From positions 5,234,715 through 5,298,714 of the forward strand of contig JAJHZJ010000009.1 of NCBI GenBank assembly GCA_023548195.1: DNA of 64,000 bases, read 5' to 3'. Below are positions 55,556-64,000 of the stretch, piece after piece. Below the pieces are notes generated by a model. The model saw only the letters and a program-made list of their open reading frames with translations, was not told the DNA's origin and did no database searches. The position numbers and the translations under genes were made by a program. How positions within the stretch are numbered: position 1 is the stretch's first letter; each line of letters starts with the position of its first letter. Origin of the DNA: Bettongia penicillata ogilbyi (taxonomy: Eukaryota; Chordata; Mammalia; Diprotodontia; Potoroidae).

Positions 55556-56566
55556 GAGGGACATAATTTTTCCTCTAAGTACTACTTTTGTTGCATATCA
55601 AAATCTGGATATGCCCCCAAAATCTGGTCATGTTGTTTCATTGCTATGATTTTCTTTATAATTGTTTAATATTTCTATGAATTGTTCTTTGATCCATTTA
55701 GTACTTCGTATAGAACTAGTCTCCATTTTTCTATTTTATCAAAACTTCTCTTATTGATTTTAATTCTTATTGCACTATGAACTTGAAAGGATATATTTAC
55801 TATTTCTACATCATTCATAAATAATTCAGGGCCAGTATATGGTCAGGTTTTATAAAGGTACTGTTCCATGCTGAAAATATATTACTTAAAATTCCCCATC
55901 AATAATTGATAACTGCCTTTCATGTTTAATTTATCAAATGTATTCATATCTTTATTTTTTCATCTTTCTGTTGGATTTATCTAAGTTGGGAAAGAAGCCT
56001 AGTGATGTACCCTATGGTTATTATCTTACTACCTAGATCATGTTGTTTTTCAGCTATATTTTTCTTCAAGTACTTAGGTACATCACTTGGTCCACAAGCA
56101 TTATATTATCTCATTATTTTTCTATTTGTTTTTCTTGACTATATTTATTTTCACTATTGCCTTTCAGAGATAGTAATTACCAGTCCTGGTTTTTTTATTC
56201 AGCTAAGTCAAAATAGTTTGTTTTTCTTAAGGCAATTCCCTCTTGTACTCTCCTGCTCAGATACCTGTCCACTTTCTTCCTATCTAAGCCTGCTTTACTC
56301 TGCTTCTATTCCTGATCTGCAAAAAAAGGTCTTTTTAACTTCCCTTTGTGGCCTAGATAAGAGCATGATTCACAAGTCTCATCTCCCTCCCATTCCTACT
56401 TGCACTATTATGTTCAAATGACTTTCACCTATGATACTATAATACTAAATTCTTTCCTCCTCCCTTTCTAACATACCCTTCTCAATACACCAAAACACAA
56501 AACTTGTCTCAATTTCTTCAATGACCATCAGTAAAGATAAATAAAAAAAATATGGAAAATAACCTT

Positions 56567-56705
56567 ATGGGGGCAGCTAGGTGGTACAGTGGATACAGCA
56601 CCAGTTCTAGGCAAAGTCAGAAAGACCTGAGACGCTTGACATTTACTAGCTATGTGACTCTGGGCAGGTAACTCAACCCCAGTTGCCTCACAAAAAAGAA
56701 AAAAT
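56567..56705 (+). mobile_element. tRNA-headed SINE with direct A-rich tail
   Basis: 'gggggcagctaggtggtac' head, 'ctatgtgactctgggcagg', 'ccccagttgcctcacaaaa', then A-rich tail 'aagaaaaaatttt'. It lacks the BovB-like tail of the other SINEs, so it is a different subtype, possibly copied by L1 and not by RTE. Confidence 0.75.
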
Positions 56706-56829
56706 TTTATCTCCTTCTTTCAATTTATAACCAGTGCATCATTAACTAGTCATTTTGAGCTATTCAAACATACTGATCTTTCCTAAATTTCTTTGATTCA
56801 AAGTATGTGCATTTCAGAGATTCAGTCCA

Positions 56830-57250
56830 ACTATTTGTCTCAAAAATAATAGAAATAATCAGTTCTATCTGAAGTGTCTCCCTCTGTCCCTTGTGTTCTC
56901 TGGGTTCTCAGTTCTGCAGGATATTACATTTACATGCAAGATATTTTCATTTAGTGAAATTATGACTGCAATATTGTTATACATTAACTTTCCCTTTGGA
57001 GCTATTTGCAGTATTTCCTCTTTATGTGGGATCTCTGGATCTTGCCCACGAAATTTTTGATGGATCAAATTGGGATTTGCTTTCTGGTTATGTGTTGTGG
57101 ATCCTAGTGCTTTGCCCTTTGTTTCCAATAATTGCACACAATTTTCTTTCTTATAACTTTCTGAAATACAATGTTCAGTAGCTTTGCTTCATTTCTTTTG
57201 AAAATCCAGTGACTGTTGGACTTTGTCTATGAGTCACGTGTTCCAACTCA
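56830..57250 (-). pseudogene. Old L1 ORF1 remnant
   Basis: The minus frame 57137-56865 keeps an ORF1 C-terminal pattern: NPNLIHQKF (RRM end), EEILQIAPKGKLMYNN (CTD), ENPENTRDRGRHF-type ending. Strongly diverged from the half-LINE ORF1s and broken upstream. Confidence 0.5.
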
Positions 57251-57720
57251 ACTGCTTTTGATTGAGGAAACCACTTCCCATTCTGCTGTCTTTGATTATG
57301 ATTTTTGTTATGTAATTTTTTGTTTTGTCTTTTCCATTATTTGTTCAGGGTATGTACCACTTTATTAAAAGTTTCCAACTATGATTCTAAGAAGCTGATA
57401 CTCTATTAGTTTTCCATTAAGACCTCCAATTTCATGCCTTATCCTTTCTTCGTTTTTTTTTTGTTAAACTTTCCAAACATTCAGGGTTCCTTAGTCAATC
57501 CATTCTCTTTTGGAAGTTTCATTTTTATTTACATTTTCATTTTTACATTTCAGGTTTATTTTCTTCCTCTGGAGATTTCTCCTGGTATTCTGTCGTTCCA
57601 TAATATATCTTCCCTGTATTGTAAAATTCTTTTTGTGATCATTTCTTTAGTTCCTCTAATGGTTTTTCATAAAAATTCCCTTCCTTTTTCTAATTGCGTT
57701 CTTTTACTTCATTTGGCACA

Positions 57721-57882
57721 ATTCTAGTGGTTTTGAAGTGATGAAGGGGACGTGCACTTATATAGCACCTCTCACTCAGCATTCTCAACACAAGTCGCCT
57801 CTAGTAGTTTTTTTTAACATAACTTTATTATACATTTAAAAGGAATTGCAAATTGTACATAGTAGAATTGCAACTTCACACT
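57721..57882. other. Unassigned sequence before the L1 3' end
   Basis: Contains a T8 run (57809-57816) and 'cacttatatagcacctctc', which is weakly MIR-like. Not assigned. Confidence 0.3.
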
Positions 57883-59494
57883 GTTTTTTTTTTGTTTTTA
57901 ACATTCGTTTTTATAAGATTTTGAATTTCAAACTTTTCTTCCTCCCTCCCTTCTGTTCCCCTTCCCCAAGAAAGCAAGCAATCTAATATAGGTCATACAT
58001 GTACAATCATGTTAAGCATTTTTACATATTAATCTTATGAAAAAATAATCAGAACAAAAGGGGAAAACCATCTGAAAGATAAAAAAGTGAAACTTGTATA
58101 CTTTGATCTACATTCAGACTTCATAATTCTTTCTCTGGATGTGGATAGCATTTTCCATCATAAGTCTTTTGGAATTGTCTTGGATCTGTATTGCTGAGAA
58201 GAGTTAGGTTTATCATAGTTGATCGTCATACCACGTTGCTGTTACCGTGTACACTGTTCTACTGGTTCGACTCACTTCTCTCATCATAAGTTCATGTAAA
58301 TCTTCCTAGATTTTTCTGAAATCTGCCCACTCATCCTTTCTCATAGCATAATCATATTCCATTACATTCATATATAATGAAACACAACTTTATCAACCAT
58401 TCTCCAAATGATGGGCATCTCCTGAATTTCCAATTATTTGCTACCACAAAAAGAGTTGTCATAAATATTTTTGAACATGTGGGTACTTTTCCCTTTTTAT
58501 GATCTCTTTGGGATACAGAACTAGTAGTGGAATTCCTAGATGAAAGGGTATGCACAGTTTATAGCCTTTTGGACATAGTTACAAATTGCACTCCAGAACA
58601 GTTAGATCAGTTTACAGCTATACCAACAGTGCATTGGTATCCTCATTTTCCCACATCTTCTCCAACATTTGTCATTTTCCTTTTTGGTCATGTTAGTCAA
58701 TCTGATAGGTGTGATGTGGTACCTCAGAGTTGTACTAATTTGCATTTCCTTAATCAACAGAAAACATTTTTTCATATGATGATAGATAGCTTTAATTTCC
58801 CATTCTAAAAACTGCCTGTTCATATCCTTTGATCATTTATCAATTCCAGAATGACTTGTATTCTTATAAATTTGGTTCAGATTTGAGAAATGAGGTCTTT
58901 ATCAGACACAGAGATTGTTTCCCAGCTTTCTGTTTTCCTTACAATCTTGGTTGCATTGGTTTTGTTTGTGCAAAAGCTTTTTAATTTAATGTAATCAAAA
59001 TTATTTATTTCACATTTCATACTGTTCTCTCTCTCTAGTTTGGTCATAAATTCTTCCATTCTGCATAGATCTGACAGGTTAACTATTACTTTCTCTCCTA
59101 ATTTGCTTATAATATCACCTTTTATGTTTAACTCCTGTACCCATTTTCACCTTATCATGGCATATGGTGTGAGATGTTAGTCTATTCCTGGTTTCTCCCA
59201 TATTATTCTACAGTTTTCTCGATGGTTTTTTCTCCCAAATAATGAGTTTTTATCCCACAAATAGGAGTCTTTAGGTTTATCAAACAGTAGATTGTTATAT
59301 TCATTTATTATTGTGTCTTGCGTACCTAAACTATTACACTAATCCACCACTCTACTTCTTAGCCAGTATCAGATTATTTTGATGATTGCCACTTTATAAT
59401 GTAATTTTAGATTTGGTATGGCTAGGCTACCTTCCTTTGCATTTTTTTATTGTTTTCCTTCATATTCTTGATCTTTTGTTCTTCCAAAAGATTA

Positions 59495-59665
59495 TATTTT
59501 ATTATATTAATAATAATAATTATAAAATAATAATAATAATATTAATAATAATTATAATAATATTAATAATAATTATAAAAATAATAATTATAAAATAAAA
59601 TAATAATAATTATAAAAATAATTAATAATAATAATAATAAATATAACATATAAAAATATGTTATA
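59495..59665. repeat. (TAA/ATT)n expansion within L1 ORF2
   Basis: About 170 bases of taa, aataat and attataa units. It separates ORF2 C-terminal text from RT text, so it grew after insertion. Confidence 0.9.
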
Positions 59666-61200
59666 TTTTTTCTAACTCTATAAAGATCTTTTTTAGTAAT
59701 TTGATTGGTATGGCAATGAATAAGTAGATTAATTTGGGTAGAATTGTCATTTTCATTACATTAGTTGCAGACTAACCATGAGCAATTGAGATTTTCTAAT
59801 ATTTAAATCTGAAGTTATTTGTATGGAAAGTGTTTTGTAATTGTGTTCATATAATTCCTGAATTTGTCTTGGCAGGTAGACACCTAAATATTTTATATTG
59901 TCTATAATTATTTTAAGTGGAATTTCTCTTTCTATCTCTTGCTGATGGGATTTATTGATTATATACAAAAATACTGATGATTTATGTGTGTTTATTTTAT
60001 ATCCTGCAACTTTGCTAACATTAATTGTTTCAAGTAGCTTTTTAGTTGATTCTCTAGGATTCCCTACATATACCATTATATCATCTGGAAAGAGTGATAG
60101 TTTTGTTCCCTCATTGCCTATTCTAATTCCTTCAATTTTTCTCTTTTTACTAAGGCTAACATTTCTAGTAAACTGCTGAATAATAGTGGTTATAAGGAGC
60201 ATCCTTGCTTTACTCTTGATCTTATTGGAAAAGCTTCTAGCTTATCCTGATTATATATAATATTTGTTGGTGGTTTTAGATAAATGCTTCTTCTCATTTT
60301 ATGAAAAGCTCCATTTATTCCTGTGCTCTTCCCATTTTTAATGGGAATGGGTGCTATATTTTGTCAAAAAGCTTTTTTAGCATCTATTGAGATAATCACA
60401 TAATTTCTGTTAGTTTTTTTATTGATGTGGACAATTATGCTCATAGTTTTCCTAATATTGAGCCAGCCCTGAATACAACTGGTCATAGTGTATCATCCTC
60501 ATGATAAATTGCTGTAATCTCTTTGCTAATATTTAATTTTAAAAATTTGTATCGATATTCATTAGAGAAATTGGTCTATAATTTTTTCTCTTTCTATTTT
60601 TCCTGGTTTAGGTATCAGTACCATATTTGTGCCATAAAAGGAATTTTGTAGGTTTCCTTCTTTGCTTTTTTTTCCAGATAATTAATTATTCTTTAAAACT
60701 CTTGGTTGAATTCACTCGTAAATCCATCTGACTCTGGAGATATTTTCTTAAGGAGTTCAGTGATAGCTTGTTCAATTTTTTTTCCTAAAATTGGCTTAAG
60801 TATTTTATTTCTTCTGTTAATGTGGGTAATTTATATTTTTGCAAATATGCTTTCATTTCATTTAGATTGTCACATCTATTGTCATACAATTGGGCAAAAT
60901 AGTTCCTAATTATTGCTTTAATTTCCTCTTCAATGGTGGTGAATTCATCCTTTTCATTTTTGGTACTGATAATTTGGTTTTCTTCTTTCTTTTTGAATCA
61001 AATTAACTAAAGATTTATCTATTTCATTGTTTTTTTTCCGTAAAACTAGATCTTAGTTTTTTTCAATTTTATTAATCTCTTCTTTGATTTTCAGAATTTC
61101 TAATTGGATATTTAATTGGAGATTTTTAATATGTTCATTTTCTAGCTTTTTTAGTTGCATGTCTAATTCATTGACTTTCTCTTTCTCTCCTAAGAATTTA

Positions 61201-61206
61201 GATATA

Positions 61207-61244
<38 letters not shown>

Positions 61245-61246
61245 AT
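61201..61246. repeat. (TA)n in L1 ORF2
   Basis: About 45 bases of TA with one C interruption. Confidence 0.9.
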
Positions 61247-62039
61247 TTCCCCTAAGAACTGCTTTGACTGCATTCCAGAAGTTTTGTTATGTTCTCTCAT
61301 TATTGCCATTCTCTTTGATGAATTATTAGTTCTACGATTTGTTGTTTGACCCATTCATTCTTTAGGATTCAATTGTTTAGTTTCCAACTAATTTTAGTCT
61401 ATCTTTCCATAGCCCTTTATGACACATAATTTTTATTGCATCATGATCTGAAAAGGATATATTTAATATTTTTGCCTTTCTGTATTGGATTGTGAGATTT
61501 TTATGCCCTAATACAGGGTCAGTTTTTGTGTAGTGTCATGTATCACTGAGAAAAAAGTATATTCCTTTCTATCCCTATTCAGCTTTCTCCAGAGTTCTAT
61601 CATACCTAACTTTTCTAAAATTCTATTCACTTCCTTAATTTCTTTCTTGCTTGTTTTATGGTTAGATTTATCTAATTCTGAGAGAGGGAGGTTGAGTTCC
61701 CTCCCCCCCACTCCTATTTCACTTAACTTCTCTAAGAATACGGATGCTACACCACTTGGTGTATATATGTTTAGTATTGCTATTATTTCATTATCTATTT
61801 TACCTTTTAGCAAGATGTAGTTTCCTTCTTCATTTCTTTTAATTAGATCTAGTTTCACTTTTACTTTATCTGAAACCACGATTTCTACCCCTGATTTTTT
61901 TTTTACTTCAGTTGAAGCATAATACATTCTGCTCCAGCCTTTTACCTTTATTTTGTGTGCATCTCTCTGCTTCAAATGTGTTTCTTGTAAACAATATCCT
62001 GTAGGATTTTGGTTTTTAATCCACTGATTGCTCACTGAC

Positions 62040-62438
62040 TTTCTGTGCCAGGGCCTCAGGTGCTGTGCTGGGATGACTGGGTGTACTCACGTCTGCTGTG
62101 CCTAGGGGTTCCAGGGCTGACAGTTTGCCTTCTGTGCTGGGGCTAGAGGCTTAATAGTTAGATTGCTGTGCAACAGGAGCAAGAGGGCTTGGTTACTGGT
62201 CTTTGCTGTGGCTAGGAGCTTCCCACTAGCTTACCTGGACATCTTTTTTACCCAAGTGAGACAGACCTTTCCTGAAGTCCTTCTCAGATATCTTAAGCTG
62301 GAAAATTGTTTCACTGTTTTTTGAAGGTTGTATCACACCAGAATCCATTTAGAGGCTTGATATATTTTCAGAGGGGAACTGGGGAGAACTCAGGCAACTT
62401 TCTGGCTTTTCTCCACCATCTTGGCTCTGCCTCCCCTC
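62040..62438 (-). promoter_or_regulatory. L1 5' UTR with a YY1-like start motif
   Basis: On the minus strand the element opens with a CCAAGATGGTGG block (plus 62413-62424). L1 5' ends in mammals commonly carry a YY1 site (core CAAGATGG) that positions transcription. The rest is a moderately GC-rich leader. Promoter activity today is unknown. Confidence 0.5.
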
Positions 62439-63079
62439 TAATTGCTTCTTAGTAGAGAGAATGAACCTGTCCCTTCTAATTTAAAGCACGGTCAACATTT
62501 TTGAAGTCTTCCAGTGCCTTTTGGACATTAATAGTCATAATAGAGATTACAAGAATTCTCTAATAGTTTGTTCTCATTAAGTACAGGACAGGGCCATGGT
62601 AGGTGCTCTCTGTTTGCTTCCTGTTATCACTGAAGTTCTTATGTAATCTGAAAAGTCCTCAGCCTGAATATTTTTGGACAAGTGAAGCCTTTGGAATCTC
62701 TGGGATCATTCAGTTGAATTTAGGCCCAGAAAGGACCATGAGCTGGTCCACTCAGCTTGCCACTAACACCACGGTTCTCATATATCTTTTAGAAAAGGTT
62801 CCGTTCTGGAACTCCATGGGGTTACTAATACAAGAGGGGATTCCTTGCTGGGGTTGGATGAGATGTTTCTGAAGAAGGACTTCTTTAGAGAAAAATCAGA
62901 ATCCCCCTGAGGATCCCCAAATATGGACCACCAATTTCAGCTCAATGTGCCTTCCTAAAGTTGTCTGAAATCTTATCCAATTACATAATATTAAGGTAAG
63001 AAGACAGAGAAAGGCCCCAGAGGTTCTCAAACAATTCTAAAATTTAGAAGGTATGCTTAAGGTCTTACCTGTTGTGTGT
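62439..63079. other. Unassigned sequence
   Basis: No repeat I can name. An 89-codon open frame at 62603-62872 has no domain I recognise and I do not call it a gene. Confidence 0.4.
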
Positions 63080-63340
63080 GTGTGCATGTGTGTGTATGTG
63101 TGTGTGTTTGTCCTTCATTGCCAAAGAAGACCATGCCATCAGAGAAATAATGACATGACTTGTATTTGACTTTGTTTTGAGTGAAGGAGGGCTGTGCAGG
63201 TCACCAGCCTCACTTCTCCTTCAGAGTCATCTGAATCCAGTGACTAGATATTCAACAGGATGACTGGAGATGACCCAGGATGAGGCAGTTGGGGTTAAGT
63301 GACTTGCCCAAGGTCACACAGCTAGTGAGTTGCAGCATAT
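63080..63340 (-). mobile_element. RTE-tailed SINE, head-truncated
   Basis: A TG run (63073-63110, minus-strand CA tail) then 'ccttcattgccaaagaag', 'ccatgccatcagagaaata', 'caccagcctcacttctcc', 'ggttaagtgacttgcccaag', 'gtcacacagctagtgag'. Same family as 9193-9489; the tRNA head proper is missing. Confidence 0.8.
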
Positions 63341-64000
63341 TTTAAGTGATTAAGTCCAAAGAACACAACTTTCCCTACAAATTTTAAAAAGTGATAATGC
63401 CTCCCCCTGGTGGATAAATATAATAGAGCTTTGCCCTGACAATGATTGTATGCTATACAGTGAATAAACAAGAGATAAATCTGATCAAGAAATAAATTCA
63501 TAGTTAACGATCTATAACATTTGCTTTTTCCAAAATTAATCGCTTCAAAAAATAAAATAAATTAAAAAATAACAAAAAATAAATAAAATTAATCTGCTTC
63601 ATAGCCTATGAGTTCTTTTCTTCAAAATGTCTTTTCTATCTGTCTTATTCCCTTTCCGTTACCACTACCTACACCAAGCTATCAGCATCTAGAGACCGAA
63701 GCAGAGGAAGAGAGCTAGAGAGAAAATAAATTATTGAATATAAACCAAACTCCTGACTTTCAGTATCTCCATAATTTGATTCCATCCTACTTTTCATATC
63801 TTATCTAAAACTTTTGTCATAAAATATGGGCATCAATGAATATGATGTTATTCTGCTTTAAAATTAACTATCCAGCTTCTGCAAACCTCTGCCACATTTC
63901 CTTAACTTAACTTCAACTCTTTGGTTCAAGACTAGAACTTTTCCAGAAGTCTCTCCTCATTAAGAGAATGATGATTCAGTGACTACATAACAGTTAGCAT
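63341..64000. other. Unassigned sequence with an A-rich run
   Basis: A-rich 'aaaataaaataaattaaaaa' type sequence at about 63545-63595. The remainder has no gene or repeat I can name. Confidence 0.4.

Larger units (their letters stand above)
54700..57720 (-). mobile_element. Old L1, minus strand, with ORF2 and ORF1 parts
   Basis: Going right (upstream on the minus strand): 54700-55085 ORF2 text ('ccagtggtttatcaatttta'), an insert, 55560-56330 endonuclease-side ORF2 text ('tttcctctaagtactactt', 'gaattgttctttgatcca'), a SINE, then 56830-57720 ORF1 text. The order fits a single strongly diverged L1 of a different subfamily from the other copies. Confidence 0.55.
58870..62035 (-). pseudogene. L1 ORF2 (endonuclease and reverse transcriptase), broken
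   Basis: Endonuclease frame 62035-61508 begins NQWIKNQNPTGYCLQETHLK, followed by RMYYAST, DLIKRNEEGNYILLKG, LNIYTP and ELWRKLNRDRKEYTF. Codons before NQWIK are replaced by 5' UTR. The RT palm frame 60202-59756 contains [32 protein letters not shown] and KYLGVYLPRQ. The catalytic block reads FPDD in place of the usual FADD, so alanine is replaced by proline next to the catalytic aspartates. Many stops, a (TAA)n expansion at 59495-59665 and a (TA)n at 61201-61246 break the frame. No product expected. Confidence 0.85.
57883..62438 (-). mobile_element. L1 LINE with 5' UTR but no ORF1
   Basis: 4.56 kb on the minus strand. 3' end at the T-run near 57883. 3' UTR to about 58860 ('ctttctctggatgtggatag', 'ccaaatgatgggcatctcc'). 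ORF2 from about 58870 to 62035. 5' UTR 62040-62438, whose start on the minus strand is 'agaggggaggcagagccaag'. Only about 400 bases separate the element start from ORF2 codon about 23, so ORF1 is missing. A possible weak TSD ('aattgcaactt' 57866-57876; 'aattgcttctt' 62440-62450) is two mismatches off and not flush with the tail. Confidence 0.85.

Noticed and set aside
57866..62450. TSD of the minus-strand L1 (aattgcaactt / aattgcttctt)
   Set aside because: Two mismatches in eleven and the left copy is not flush with the T-run, so I do not treat it as proven.
62603..62872. 89-codon plus-strand open frame as a possible exon
   Set aside because: No domain, no defensible splice sites, and length within chance expectation.

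Overview
The window looks like marsupial nuclear genomic DNA from a gene-poor intergenic or intronic region. It is AT-rich and I could find no intact protein-coding gene. The species is not determined. The marsupial call rests on repeat content: many tRNA-headed SINEs with a cagctaggtgg head and a BovB/RTE-like tail, SINEs carrying a second RTE-type tail, MIR variants ending in a gcaccacctag-type head, marsupial-style L1s, abundant L2, and some L3/CR1. Repeat family names are from memory of sequence patterns and were not searched against a library.

Layout. 1-7.7 kb: L3/CR1 remnant, MIR and SINE copies, one RTE fragment nested in a MIR with a 12-base target-site duplication (TSD). 7.7-9.5 kb: cluster of endogenous-retrovirus LTR-like pieces, then a complete RTE-tailed SINE with a 10-base TSD. 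9.5-18 kb: SINE/MIR nests, L1 and L2 scraps, and an interrupted L3/CR1 LINE. 18.3-20.6 kb: an old half-LINE (L1 ORF1 remnant, no ORF2). 21.3-23.3 kb: L2 split by a solo LTR and microsatellites. 23.3-26.6 kb: two further half-LINE pieces and an L1 3' end. 27-31 kb: mostly unassigned DNA. 31.0-35.3 kb: a rearranged plus-strand L1 with a 16-base TSD. 37-40 kb: nested L1s. 40-44 kb: unassigned DNA and MIR. 44.3-50.8 kb: LTR, then two half-LINEs in tandem, the second inside a perfect 13-base TSD. 51-54.3 kb: SINE, L2 and a long (AAGG)n. 54.7-57.7 kb: old minus-strand L1. 57.9-62.4 kb: minus-strand L1 with a 5' UTR and no ORF1. 62.4-64 kb: unassigned DNA plus one RTE-tailed SINE.

The main theme is a division of the L1 coding capacity. 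At least four half-LINE copies of one family carry ORF1 sequence and/or its 3' region and no ORF2, yet keep a vestigial ORF2 start followed by two successive L1-like 3' ends. The two L1s with recognisable 5' ends lack ORF1 and join their 5' UTR to nearly the same point in ORF2. All copies are broken by stops or frameshifts and are probably dead. HAL1 half-LINEs are an established class, so what is worth checking is the junction structure and the complementary architecture, not the existence of such elements.
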